A stretch of 64,000 bases of DNA from Nothophaeocryptopus gaeumannii (GCA_031771865.1 JASISA010000026.1:1674001-1738000); one strand, 5' to 3'; shown: positions 22,701-33,704, counted from the stretch's first letter. Program-made: numbers and translations. Notes: generated from the letters alone by a model not told the origin.

Positions 22701-23356
22701 TCGGCTTCAACATCGAGATGAAGTATCCCATGCTCTTCGAAACTGTTGACGAGCAGTTGGATACGTATGCTGTGGAGATGAACTCGTTCGTCGATACGGT
22801 CCTCGAGCTGGTCTACTCCAAACGAAAGAATCGAGACATCGTCTTCTCCTCTTTTCACCCGGATATCTGCCTCCTCCTCGCGTTCAAACAACCTTCCATT
22901 CCTGTCCTCTTCCTCACGGATGCGGGGGTTTCGCCCGTCGGCGATATTCGAGCTGCTTCACTACAAGAAGCTATTCGATTTGCATCCCGCTGGAACCTCC
23001 TTGGAATCGTCAGTGCCGCAGAGCCTTTCGTCCTCTGTCCACGTCTCATCAACGTCGTGCAGAGCTCAGGATTGGTCTGCGTTTCGTATGGGACGCTGAA
23101 TAACGACCCCGTCAATAGTAATTTGCAAGCTCAGGCGGGTATTGATGCTGTTATTGTCGACAGCGTCGCCCGTGTGCGGAAAGGACTCACTGAAGCTGAG
23201 GCGCCTACTAATGGCGTGAATGGCCATACGAACGGCAACGAGCGACCAGGCAACGACGCGGAGGTTGTCGTGGGCGATGCCAAGGATCCTGCGAAGAGGA
23301 TTGGAAATCTCAGTAAGGAGTTGGAGAATGGGCTGGCGGTTACGAATGGACAGTGA
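19709..23356 (+). CDS. GDE1: SPX-ankyrin-GDPD glycerophosphodiesterase (two exons)
   Basis: Exon 1 (19709-19849) encodes the SPX start MKFGQNLPRQQVPGWESAYI. Exon 2 begins at 19898 after a ~48-nt intron with a CTAAC branch site, continuing FFYTLDRQLEDVDTFYNRKY; total about 1199 aa. The SPX domain spans residues ~1-180. Ankyrin repeats span ~280-500 (GRTPLHYAAQYG, GYAPLHLAVIAGH, GETALHIAARFG, GWTPLFIACVNGH). The GDPD domain starts at IGHRGLGKN (His807) with GENTIQSF, YVEFDVQMTKDHVPVIYHDF and FNIEMKYPM. Catalytic His, Glu/Asn and Asp positions look intact, favouring a glycerophosphocholine phosphodiesterase like Gde1 over a regulatory Pho81. SPX domains sense inositol pyrophosphates, so phosphate control is likely. 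The acceptor could be 19895 with a weaker donor at 19845. Confidence 0.92.
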
Positions 23357-23883
23357 GCCTTCGGCCACCCTCTCGGCAGATGCTGTACAGTCAATTGGAT
23401 ATGGTTGTGGCACTTCAAGATTCAACATGCCACCAGTCAAGCGAATGGATGGGAGAGCCAGAACGAATTGCATTGGGTAACGACGTTTTGCATGCTTTGG
23501 ATTTTTGGCATTGGTTATACTCTCTTGCATTGGAGCTGGAGGTGCTCGCGGTTCCGAATAGGACGCTTGAGCTTACTGCGTGTATGAAGCTGCTCTCAAG
23601 AAGAGGGTGGTGAGATAAAAGCTAGTCTTTATTGTGTATTTTCAATGCAGCCAGCTTCCGGAATACTCTCATTGCGATTCGAGGTATCTTGCAGCTATAT
23701 TGCCTGTACCAAGAGCTTTCAGCACGATATTATGAACTGCATGGGTATCTTCTGTTCTCAAACAATGCCGCGCTCCAGCAAGTACATCACTGACACAGCG
23801 ATTCAAAAAGCAGCTATGCGACAGCAGCGACAGCAACATTTCCCACTGTTTCTCTGTGGGTTTGTTGGCATACATTTATGCCC
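23357..23883. other. Convergent intergenic region
   Basis: This lies between the stops of GDE1 (plus) and the AT-hook gene (minus). I see no supported gene; the short frames are unlike neighbouring coding sequence. Confidence 0.5.
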
Positions 23884-26548
23884 TCACTCCTCGGCCTCCA
23901 CCTTCAAAAGCGACGCCTCTGAAGTGACGGTCGTCACCCGCTGTTCCTTGCGTTGAGGAGCTGGCTTGACCATCTTGAGCAGCGGCTGAACACGCTGTTT
24001 GCGATTCAGTCCGACGCGGTGAAGGTTGATTGTGGACTTCTTGATCGGCGAGTGGCTGTTTGGGCCCGTCTTGATATCTGTCTTCGGCTTCTGCGGTGTT
24101 GGAGGGACGGTCTGCTTGGCCGAGGCTTTCTCACTGGTTGGCGCTGGCGTTGAGTCCTTAGACTGCTTTCCGGCAGCGTTCTCGTTAGCATCACTGGGCT
24201 CAAGAGCTGTCTTTGCGGGCTTTTTGGTAGTTGACTCCGCCTCAGCCGCGCCGGCAGTCTCGTCTGTTTGGGGCTTGTCTGGAACTTCGGCCTTGGGTAG
24301 CCGACCGCGAGCCTTCTTCTTGGGTGTCTCTTCGACTGCCTCTTCCTCAGCTTCATCCTCAAAGTCAGGCTCCTCGGCCTCAGAGTCTTCAAGCACTTTC
24401 TCTATAGACTTTCGCTTCCGGCCTCTGTTCTTCGAAGGCATCTCGTCTTCGTCGTCCAGAGATATCTTTATTTCCCCTGCAGTGACCTTCGGCTTGCGTC
24501 CTCGCTTCTTCGGCGCTTCTACTTCTTCTTTCTCTTCCTCCTCTTCCTCGTCCTCTTCTCCCTCAGAGTCTTGCATCGCCTTCGTAACTTGTGTCGACTT
24601 CTTCCCAGAGTTCGCTTTCGGAGGACGGCCGCGTTTCTTAGGCGCGGGCTTCTCCTCTGCAGACGGATCTTTCGACAGCTCGTCCTCATCCTCATCCTCA
24701 TCCTCGTCGTCCTGCACGATTCTCCTCTTTCCAGGTCGTTGCTTGGCAGGTTCAGGGGCTGCATCTTTCAGAGCAGACTTCCTGTTGGCCTGCTGTTGAC
24801 TGAGACTTGGCGAACGCTGTGACCGTCGAGGACTGCTGCCGAGGTCTACCATGTCCTCGTAGATTGTGGTATGGCTCCTGCGAGCTCTCTTGGCGCTTGC
24901 ACGCGTGGCAGAAGCTGGCAATGTTGGAGGTAGCATCTTCGTTGGAGATGAAGCTGGTTTCGACTCAATGATCGGAGTCGGCTTCGCATCCTCTTTCTGG
25001 ACTGCTGCCTTTCTCGGCGGGCTCAGTGGGGACATCTCGGGCCTGTCTGGGCTCTTGCGCGTCGCCTTGGGCTGAATATGCTCCTCTTGGCCGGGTGTCT
25101 GAAGAACATCCTGAGGTTTGATACTTTGCGCAGGCTGAGCCTCGGGAAACTTTTGCCCTTCCGTCTTGCTTGCTTGCTTCTGCTTCACATTCTGTGAGGC
25201 AGCTGGCTTGGACTTGCCTTCAGTGGCACCGGCATCATTAAGCGTCTTTCTCCGCTTCTTCAGTGCTCTCTCAGGAATGACGGAGAAATCGATAGGCTCT
25301 TCTGCAACAGCTGTGGCTCTGCGGCGACTTGGGCGAGGGACGTAACACTCTTTCGGCAGCCCAATAGCGCGATCGTCTGAGTTCAGCAGCTCAGATTTCT
25401 CTTGCTGCGCGTCCGCTTCTCGCTCTTCGGATTTGCGTTTTTGACCACGAGGTGACTTCTGGGCGCTTGCAGTTGCAGTCGTTTTCTGTGTCTCGGATAC
25501 AGGGATGATGACCATGGGACTGGATTTGGGTGGCGGTGCCTGCTTTACAGCGGCTTCCACGTGTACCTCGACCGTATCATCGCCTTGACGTCCTCGAAGA
25601 TCGGCTGGATCCGCAAGCGTGCCAGCTGGATCTGGTAAATCCACTGCCTTGCCTTGCTCAGCATCCTCTTTTGCGTCCTTGGCCTCTGCACTGCCGTTTC
25701 CGACAGTAGGAGCTGTTGCTTTCCTCGACCCGTTGCTCTTCGGTGTCTGAGTCTGGGACCAAAGCAGTCCAGAACTTTGCTGGGGCTGAGAGGCAGTCGC
25801 TTTCTCCGGTGAAGCGGCCGTCTGCTTGTTTGCTTGCCGGGCCTGCTCGATCATACGCTGTTCAGAAGATTCATTGTTCTCAATGGTGCTCCCGGTGTCT
25901 CGAAACATGACATTGGGTTCATGATTCCGGAAATCGGTGCCTGCCGGCAGTCCACTAGGTGGATTGACGCCGCCAGAATGCTCGCTGAACGTAGCCGTCT
26001 GGGAAGGACGTGGCTCATCATTTCGGATTGCAGCAAAGGCTGCCTCGTCGTACACACTCGCGGTCTTGGCGCCTGTCGAAGAACCATAGGTCGTTGTCTT
26101 TGTGCGCTTCGGACCCTTGTTCGGAGTGCCAGCAGGTGCAGATCCAGGAGCGTTCGTGTGCCTCCTGTGGAGCTTTTGCAGAGCAGGTGACGTTGATGCC
26201 GCCATGGGCTTGGATGTTGCCTCTGCGGTAGAGTCGAAGAAGCCTCCAGTGGTGTCGGCAATTTGTCTGTTCAGCTCACCTGCCTCTCATTAGAAACGTA
26301 CGAATTGAAAGACTCGACTTGCTTGACGTACCCGTGGATAGGCTGCTATAATCTTTGGGATGCTCGTGGGCCTCGAATACGTGACAACCGTCGGAGAGAA
26401 AGGCTTCGGCGTGGGCTATTGCGCTTGACACGCTCTCGTTTGTGGTCTGAGTCCCGGACTTCGTGATCTGGCTGGTTGGTCGGGTTTCCTCTGCTTCTCC
26501 GGCGAGAAGGTCCTCTTCATCCTCCGAGTCGCAGATTGCACGTGTCAT
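23884..26548 (-). CDS. AT-hook nuclear protein with a RAD51AP1-like C-terminal motif (two exons)
   Basis: Exons 26548-26332 and 26279-23884 (52-nt intron) give 870 aa starting MTRAICDSEDEEDLLAGEAE. Most of the protein is disordered and rich in Lys, Glu, Pro and Ser. At least three AT-hook-like cores lie at ~650-770: KKRGRPPK, KKRGRKPK and KNRGRKRK, separated by Glu/Asp runs; a fourth (ARGRLPK) is weaker. The hooks predict binding to the minor groove of AT-rich DNA. Near the C-terminus HRVGLNRKQRVQPLLKMVKP resembles, from memory, the GLSRxxRVKPLH motif of RAD51AP1-type recombinase-binding proteins; this is inference. The protein-coding join STG to ELNRQIADTTGG is well supported because both frame and splice sites agree. 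Confidence 0.85.
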
Positions 26549-26918
26549 CTTGAACATCGATAGTCGGGACGGCCATCAAGGACCATGTACGCGTCTCAGG
26601 CAGCAAATCGCCACTTTCTGGTGCTGTCGAGGAAGTCGCGACTCAGTTTGCCCTCAAATCTCAATCCGCAGATTCCAAAATCGTCATCAAAGCCGTCAAC
26701 AACAAGAAAGAGGCCTGTTGATGTCGTTCTTTCCAACTCGAAATGACCATGTGAAAGCGCGTTCGGCCCGCGTCTTGCAGGGATCCGAGACACGACTTCC
26801 CAATGCCAATCCCGCCCAGCCGTCCGACTTCCTCACAACACACTTCTCACATTGCCTTTTGGATATCTCAGATATCCGCCGAACCGCGCCCGCGAACCTC
26901 ACCGGACCTCGGACCAAT
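26549..26918. other. Upstream region of the AT-hook gene
   Basis: This 370-base stretch lies upstream of the minus-strand AT-hook gene. Open frames continue through it on both strands but I see no recognisable product. It probably contains the promoter. Confidence 0.35.
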
Positions 26919-27345
26919 ATGTCATCACTCGAATTCGCCGTCAAGCGTCGCGAACCTGGCCCGTCCAACCCGATCTTCCCCTCCGCAAGCGTGTCCGCTC
27001 CCATATACACACCAACAGCACATACCCTCCCCATAGTCCTCCAAGGGCCCATCGTCTGGCGCTGTCTCGGGCTTCACGGCCTGAGCAGCAATGGACAACA
27101 GCTCACGCTGCGCTTCTGCAACTCGCAAACCCAGCCGGCACCTCGAGCCTCTTAGCATGGCCTCACTTCGGTCGCTGACGGCGCGTTTTGCGGAAATGGA
27201 TGTGGCCCTCGGGGTGCTTAACCCTAAGCGATCTTCTCGGTTACAACAAGTCTCGCGGTATCTTCTGCCAGTCACTGGTAGAGATAAGCAGCCAGCTTCG
27301 ACGACTAGTCCGACATGCCGAGTCTGAACTTGCGAAGCCAGCGTA
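26919..27345 (+). other. Coding-like fragment, unresolved
   Basis: An ATG at 26919 opens a 78-aa frame (MSSLEFAVKRREPGPSNPIF, then APIYTPTAHTLPIVLQGPIV) with codon use like real genes, ending at 27155. A second stretch in another phase, about 27222-27339, reads DLLGYNKSRGIFCQSLVEIS then QLRRLVRHAESELAKPA, a good helix. I could not join them with acceptable splice sites. They may be exons of one gene, a decayed gene, or chance. No family is recognised. Confidence 0.22.
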
Positions 27346-27919
27346 GCTCGTTTTTCGCGAGGCGTAGTGACACTGGTGGAATGGTGACGAGGAGGCGGGA
27401 CGAAAGAGTTGCTGGTATACGTCCGGTGCGGATCCCTCACGGGAGATGCGATGTAATACAGTGTACCTCATGCGTCGGTTTGGGAAGACTTCTGAGGAAG
27501 CGCGCGTCGAGGTCGCTGGCTGGACAAGTGCTCTGATCACGAATGGACAGCTTTGTTCGAATACGCTATGTTTGTGAAATGGGAGAGAGTTGGGCGAGAA
27601 GCGTCGGGCAAACCCTACGTGGCTTGTCTTCAGGATCTTCATGTGCTGCTGCACTGGTGGTACGGACTTGTGTGCGGTGAGAGAGTCAGCAATGCTTGGT
27701 ACCAGGCCTTTGGGTGATGAGACTGCTTGGACTACTTCATCAGCACCTTAAATGGTGTCTGTCTTGGTCGGTTGGTCGGCAGATTGTGGCAGAGTTGACA
27801 AAGACGATGGCAGAGCATGGTATTCGCCCACACACAGACTGCACGGTCTGGACTGCTTCTTACTGGCTCCACATCTCACTCGTCTGAACCATGCCTGCTA
27901 TATGAGCGGCATGTAGCGA
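27346..27919. other. No gene recognised
   Basis: I see no supported feature between the two coding-like fragments. It could be intronic if they belong together. Confidence 0.35.
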
Positions 27920-29110
27920 GGTGATCGAGCTTACATACGGAAGCTCTCCAGTATCGGCGGTCGTCCATCATGGACACGGCATGCCATAGCTCCCGCAACC
28001 CAGAGTCTTATGTCGATGGACGCTACTTCCAACCTCCTCCTTTCAAAGCAGGTGTTGCTGTCCATGCAGACCTTTGCCTCCCAATCAAAAACTTGGACCG
28101 AGTACGCCTTCAACACTCAACGGCTCCTCGCCTCACATCTGACCTATACTTGCCATTTAGCTGCTTCAGCTTAGACACTTGTACCCTTCTCATACCCGCT
28201 ACGCTGTCATAACCGACAGAAAGCCACCCGCTCTCCAACCCAACACATCGTGCGCACGCAACTAACGAAGCCCATGACCCTGCAACAGCAATCGTCGTGG
28301 TTCTCTCTGAGTTCGTCCGATCAGTCGCGTTAATCACCTCCTTCCACACACCACGTTTCGCTCGCCTTCAAGGTACGCAAATCTGGAGAGTGGGAGTCGA
28401 CCGGTAAGCGCCGATTCAACAGCGCCGTCTTCACTACCTCGTGGAGTCAACAGTGCACCCTCACTTACATCGGTACGTGAGATGGCAAGCGGTTTTTGAA
28501 GATGTACTTTGTCCGTTTGCGCCTCCCAAGGCGAAATTGCCTCTTGAAACCATATCTCCTGAGCTTGCTGAAAGGCGAGCTTGGGCGTTTGGTGGAGAGA
28601 TGGAATCAAAGACCTGTCTCTGAGCGGGAGTGCTATACACATACTGAGGAGATCACCTTGTGGAGAAAGGATCTGGATCTGGATGTGACTGGTGAAACGA
28701 CGTGACTTTTTCGAGTGCTCTGGACTTGGTGAGAGGGAAGATGGTCAGGTACACGGGTGTGGAAAAGAGGCGAGAGGAGCATCGGGCGGTTCTTCGGACG
28801 CCGCTTCGTTGCTATAAGGCCTTTGGAAGTTGTGATGTTGCTGGGCGGCTGGATCACGAGTTGCGAGAAGCGGGACCTCTCTCGAGTGAGGATCAAAGTT
28901 TTGTGCTTGTCTGTCCTCTCGCTCTCGCCAGTTTGCTCCGGCGGTATTGCTGTATTCCAGGGGTTGCGTGGTGGCGGACGGTTGAAGAGGGGCTGCAAGG
29001 CGCTATTGGAGCGCAGTAGTCGTTTCTGGATCCTGTGAAAGGGGAAGGAGACGGCGAATGTCTTTTCTATAAGTCTCTCCTCACGCTGCTTCGTATGGAA
29101 AGCGATAGCT
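27920..29110 (+). other. Coding-like fragments, possibly a decayed gene
   Basis: Three plus-strand stretches read like protein. After a TAG acceptor near 27919, one reads KLSSIGGRPSWTRHAIAPA then LLLSKQVLLSMQTFASQSK, to a stop at about 28162. Around 28256-28480 a possible 57-nt intron joins SFHTPRFARLQ to SSLPRGVNSAPSLTS. From 28702 a frame of 105 codons ends at TAG (29017) but stays open beyond it with SFLDPVKGEGDGECLFYKSL to about 29097. The in-frame TAG follows a CAG codon, as expected if one CAG became TAG. I could not assemble one gene, and minus-strand frames compete. Confidence 0.2.
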
Positions 29111-29169
29111 AACTACCCTCGCAGGTTCTCCCCCAGCAGGATACTACCAGCGTTTGACGGTCTAGTCTC

Positions 29170-29643
29170 TCAGTTTCCCAATGCCAGAGACGCCCTTCCA
29201 ATGATCAGAAAGGCCCATCCAGTACCTGCAAAGTACAGCACGCTTCTCAGGTAACTCCAAGTCATCGTATCAATCGCAAGATAATTCGCCGTATACGCTG
29301 CGCGAATGACCATCCACCCAACAACAAAATTGATCAGACCAAGCTCTCCTTCACCAGCCCTCTGCTCACCCAACATGCCCGCAAATACAGCAGCCACGTA
29401 CAATGGCATGTTTTCGAGATGGTTCCGATGACATGATTCCGCTCTCTCGAAAGCTCGAAACTCGGCGGCTGGCAGGCGCTTCTTCAGCGCTTCAGTGTAT
29501 GCCGATCCTTTGGGGTTGCGATTGTCGTGCTGGTCGATTTTGCCTTTGTTTGCGCGGACGATGGCGACTCCGTGAGGATAGATGGCCAGGAGGTAGTAGA
29601 GTGGGATTGAGAGGAGGGGGATGTTGAAGGATATTGTTGCCAT
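29170..29643 (-). CDS. MAPEG-family membrane protein
   Basis: This is a single exon of 157 aa with four hydrophobic segments: near the start (FNIPLLSIPLYYLLAIYPHG), MPLYVAAVFAGMLG, LGLINFVVGWMVIRAAYTAN and VLYFAGTGWAFLIIGRASL. It has a central polar block with FERAESCHRNHLENMPLYVA, the MAPEG hallmark pairing an Arg/Asn-rich stretch with a following helix. MAPEG proteins are glutathione-dependent or related enzymes in ER or other membranes; in fungi many are uncharacterised, so the substrate is unknown. ATG at 29643 is chosen because upstream in-frame codons lack hydrophobic or conserved sequence. Confidence 0.85.
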   Translation of the reverse strand: MATISFNIPLLSIPLYYLLAIYPHGVAIVRANKGKIDQHDNRNPKGSAYTEALKKRLPAAEFRAFERAESCHRNHLENMPLYVAAVFAGMLGEQRAGEGELGLINFVVGWMVIRAAYTANYLAIDTMTWSYLRSVLYFAGTGWAFLIIGRASLALGN

Positions 29644-30736
29644 CTTGAAATGTCGGATGTGTTTAGGAAGGGTTGAGATTGCGGGTTTCTGCAAAGACTT
29701 TGGCGTGATTGAGCGGTTGAACGCTGATGTCTTACTCTATTTTTCACGGCATTGAAGATAGAGGTAAAGTCTGTCACCGTCGGTCTCGTATACACCGCAT
29801 CTTTCCACATGCCGACTTGGCCTGCCAAGCCGTTCATACCTTCAACCTCGGTGCGATCAATGTCACGTTCTCTACGTGGGTGTCTTCTTTGGGAGCACTG
29901 AAAACTTCAAAGCACGAACCGGCCGTCCTTCTGAATCGGTCAATAACCGTGCATAGAATATTGGTCTTGCCAGCCATCTTACTTTCTTATCCGGAGATGT
30001 CGGCCACGAGCTGTGGTTTCGAAGGAGCGAGCTGTCAAGCCCCGCGGTGCAACTTCGAGATTCACCTCTACGATGAGAACAACGATTCGACATGCCGATA
30101 CATTTCCACCGCTTGTTCAGAGCATCTTATCACCAGAATCTAACACAGCCTCTCTTGGCTTGAAAGACGAGTGAGTGAAATCCATGAAGTGTGCCGGGAA
30201 ACACCGCAAAACTCAGTCCAGACTTCACCCCACCTTTCACAAGCAACCTGGTAGCGTCGCATAGCCGTACAACCTCTCGGCGGCATCGTATACCACACAA
30301 AAGAGGCAAGAGCTTATCTACATTGAGCTTGGGCGAGGCACAGGATCCATGTCGCGATGCACCATCTGCTCCTCGTGCTTGTGTGATGGCTACCGCTGCA
30401 TGGGATGCATCAAGCCAGGCTTCTTCTGGACTCTTTCTCATGCCGCTTGTGCAGCTTTCCGGCGCACGAGGATGCTGACTTGAGGTGACCTGGCCGGCTG
30501 TGCGGCGAATGTCTGGTATGCTCTAGGATGTACTGATAAGAGCTCTTGCCGTGGTTGATAACCCTGGGAGCTCTCCAGCTTCTGGTAGGTTCTTGTGTGA
30601 GAGCATAGTTCTGCCTTGCCCGAGTGTCGTCACCGACACGAGACTTGTGTTTGAAGAGAAGTGGTCGTTGGACCTGATTCACCTGAACATATTTCTGTGA
30701 ACTGTTGTTGAAGAGAAGGAGAAGAGAGTCGGCAAG
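29644..30736. other. Intergenic region with small doubtful frames
   Basis: This covers the divergent promoters of the MAPEG gene and the phosphatase-like gene at 30737. Frames of about 100 codons exist on both strands at 30130-30480 but neither is favoured. One small Cys-containing frame at 29997-30143 is listed separately. Confidence 0.35.
29997..30143 (+). CDS. Small Cys-containing reading frame, doubtful
   Basis: ATG at 29997 opens 48 codons with six Cys residues (MSATSCGFEGASCQAPRC, then CRYISTACSEHL). There is no signal peptide and no family. It could be an exon of a longer gene or chance. Confidence 0.18.
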   Translation: MSATSCGFEGASCQAPRCNFEIHLYDENNDSTCRYISTACSEHLITRI

Positions 30737-32644
30737 ATGTTCGCCCTCATAGTCGCACTGGCAGCGACCCTCATCCTCACACCCGAAGCTGTGGCCCAGC
30801 AACAGAAGAACTACACCGTTTGGTCCAGTGTCATCTTCACACGGACAGGCGAGCGAACATCAGAAGTCCTCGGCAACCTCCCAACTACCCTCACATCAGT
30901 CGGTGCGAGTCAAGCGTATGCGGCTGGACAGTTCTTCCGCCAACGGTATATCGAGTCTGCTTTTCGAGAAAACCGCAACTATACTGGTGGAGCAGGCACG
31001 GATGGAGCGCCACTCAGTGGGTTGAATGCGGATATTTATAGCAGTTTGGAGACGTTTGCGATTGCACTTGAGCAGCAATTCAATGTGGCTACTGCGCAGG
31101 CGTTCTTTCAGGGACTATACCCGCCGCATACACTTACTAGTGGGAATGCCAGTTTGTTGGATCCGACGAGCCAGCTGGCTAACAATACCTATGTGAGTCC
31201 CTCAATCGTTTGATTGGTTCATAGCTGACAGAAGCAGGTGGATGGTCCTCTTGGAGGATACCAATACCCTCAAATCCACACGACCGGTCCTCTCGATCCG
31301 AACTTCGTCTACCTCTCCGGCAACTTGAACTGCCCAGCATTCGACTTCGCAGCTTCCGAGTACACAGAAACGTCTCAATTCTCAATCACACAAGAAGAGT
31401 TCAACGGCATCTACGACGCCATTGGCAGTGCCGTCTTCCAAGGCATCCTCGAGCCAGAATACTGGGACTATCGAAACGCCTACGCCATCTATGACTACCT
31501 CCGATACCAAAACGCCCACAACGCCAGCATGGCTGAAGCGCTGTCAAGATACTACGATGTCAAGACGAACACCTCCTATCTCGACGTCCTCCGCTGGCTC
31601 GCCGACGAACAACAATACGCCCAACTCGGCAATCTTTCCGCCTACAATGAAATCACCAAACAAAAGACCCTCCCAGGTATCGAGGGAAGTATCTCCACCA
31701 TCGCAGGAAACCTCTTCGCAGCGAGAGTACTGGATTCCCTGACAGATGCGATCGAATACTCCGATGAAGGATATTACAAACTCAACCTTATCTTCGCGGA
31801 TTACCACCCGCTCACCTCCTTCTTCGCGCTCATGGGTCTCCCGGAATTGAACAACAATTTCTACGGTACACCGGATTTTGCTTCGAGTGCAGTCTTCGAA
31901 CTCTTCACTTACGAGAACACTACATCCCTGAGTTTCCCCGAGGATACATCCTCCCTCTGGGTCCGCTTCATGTTCCGGAACGGATCCGATGATACTACAG
32001 GAGAAGATTTCGTGTCTTATCCGTTGTTTAATCGAGGCCCGGATCAGACGGATATGACGTGGAGTGATTTTCAGTATAGTATGTATAACGTCCTCATGAC
32101 CGGCGTAGGGGATTGGTGTACGTTGTGCAACGCTACAAATATCTTCTGCGCTGCGTATAACAAAGACGCCGCGTCGTCTCAAGTCCACGAATGGTTGTAC
32201 GGGCATGGATCCAACAGTGGCAGCATCTCGAATGCAGCTGCAGGAGGAATCGGAGCTGTCGTCGCCTTAGCCGTCGCAGGCGCGATATTCGGGATCGGTA
32301 TGCTCGCTTCCGGACTTCGCTTCACCAGACGACACGGCAAAAATAGTGAGATAGGAGGGTTTAAAGGTGGGCAGAAGATGCGCAGTGATCAAGACCTCAC
32401 CATCCCAAAAGGTGGTTTCCAGGTCAATGGGGCGAGTGTAGTGAATAGTCCGACGAGTCCGATGGGTGGACATGAGAGGGTTGGGAGTTGGGAGTTGAAA
32501 GATGCTGAGGCTGGGACGGGAGGACTTCAAGTTCCTGGAGATGAAAGTATGAGGCCGAGTATGGAAGAGGCTGGGAGACGGAGTCCAAATCCGTTTGCTG
32601 ATCCGAGTGGGTTGAAGCCAACGGTGCCGAGTGAGAGGGTGTAG
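30737..32644 (+). CDS. Histidine-phosphatase-like membrane protein lacking the catalytic His (two exons)
   Basis: Exons 30737-31192 and 31238-32644 (45-nt intron) give 620 aa. Residues 1-20 are a signal peptide (MFALIVALAATLILTPEAVA). Then comes a large lumenal or extracellular domain with many N-glycosylation sequons. A transmembrane helix near residue 510-540 (GIGAVVALAVAGAIFGIGML) and a ~80-residue cytosolic tail follow. The fold matches fungal clade-2 histidine phosphatases, whose active site is RHGxR. Here the equivalent is FTRTGERTSEV, with Thr37 in place of His, and the usual late HD motif appears as FADYHPLTSFF. By family knowledge such a protein should lack phosphohistidine catalysis, so a binding or structural role at the cell surface or vacuole is inferred. 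Confidence 0.85.
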
Positions 32645-33215
32645 AAGGTGGAAGACCTGGACGATCCTGAGGATGATGTTACGATTCACGACTGTCCCTC
32701 AATGAGCAAAGAGCTTTGGATATGCGTTTGAAGCAAGACGCCAGGGCGCTTCACGGTGGACTCTTGTAAATGTTTGGCTTCGAAGATACCCATTTTGTAC
32801 ATACGCTCTTGGTAGCGGACTCGAATGCATGAGGAATGATCATACAGCATCGTGATTGTGTCCCCTTTTGGAGTTTGGACAAAGCTGCCGCTGATCATTT
32901 CTTGGAGCTGTACCGGCAGATACGTTCAGCGAAAGGTGAAGAAAGTCATATCATCTGTAAGTGGCTACTGACCTAATTGTAGCCTGGAGCATGCTTTTGG
33001 ATGCTCAGAACGCCTCAGCGCCGCGCTCAATTTTCGGAAGTGCAGCTCGTCCTTCAAATGGCTCCTTTCTCCCGAAGCAGCGCATCTCGTGGAATAGCAG
33101 CATATTTGCGCACTCTTCTCGTGGCTCACAGCTGCGGGTGTCTTCGCGAGGCGTGGTATGGTATCGTGCTTTGCCCCATCCGTAGTCTCTCTATTTTTAC
33201 GCGCACACGGCTCTT
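32645..33215. other. Intergenic region, one doubtful small frame
   Basis: This lies between the phosphatase-like gene and the stop of SmF. The only frame worth noting is the 70-codon minus-strand one at 32686-32898. The rest shows nothing I can support. Confidence 0.4.
32686..32898 (-). CDS. Small hypothetical reading frame, doubtful
   Basis: ATG at 32898 opens 70 codons (MISGSFVQTPKGDTITMLYD, then KMGIFEAKHLQESTVKRPG). A GGTACAG acceptor lies just upstream, so it could be the last exon of a longer gene. No family is recognised. Confidence 0.25.
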   Translation of the reverse strand: MISGSFVQTPKGDTITMLYDHSSCIRVRYQERMYKMGIFEAKHLQESTVKRPGVLLQTHIQSSLLIEGQS

Positions 33216-33704
33216 CTACTCGTCCTCCTTCATCTCGCTGTCCCCGTTCGCTTCTTTGACGTTTCGTGCCGATATCCAAAGGACGTTGTTACACCTGCGC
33301 ATCAACGTTAGCCAATGCGCTTCTCTCTCTCTCTTCTTCTCTTGCCCTCCTCCCATCTCCCCTGCCCCTCCCCGATCCCCCATCTCGGTTTCTCACTCAC
33401 CGAATCAAAACCTGTCCCAACGTCCCCGCATCCACTCCATCCCTCCACTCAGTCGTACCGCTCAACTGAATATTCATGTAGCTGTCCACGCTGACCAATC
33501 TCCCCGTGTATTCTTGTCCCCACTTGATGCGCACGATGACTTCTTTATTCACGAGGCCCTGGAGCATCGGGCGTGGGTTGAGGGGGACGAACTATTCGCA
33601 AGAAATCAGTATAGCTGGTCGAGGGATGGGTTGGAGGTGTGGTGCGCGACGTTGATGGACGATCGCGTATCGTGGTGGAAAGGGAGACGTACGGGACCGC
33701 TCAT
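33216..33704 (-). CDS. SMX3: Small nuclear ribonucleoprotein SmF (three exons)
   Basis: The 93-aa product comes from exons 33704-33693, 33591-33401 and 33294-33216. The first exon is only 12 nt and encodes MSGP. Exon 2 reads [20 protein letters not shown] then [20 protein letters not shown]. It reaches TLGQVLIR and joins [13 protein letters not shown] in exon 3, exactly the Sm1 and Sm2 motifs of SmF. The length matches the family and the exon sum is divisible by three. SmF is part of the heptameric ring around U1, U2, U4 and U5 snRNAs. The second intron (33295-33400) contains a very G-rich stretch on the coding strand. The short pieces make this gene easy to miss. Confidence 0.97.

Noticed and set aside
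19709..23356. Alternative identity as the phosphate regulator Pho81/NUC-2
   Set aside because: The GDPD catalytic residues appear intact and the C-terminal sequence is closer to Gde1 as I remember it; not fully excluded.
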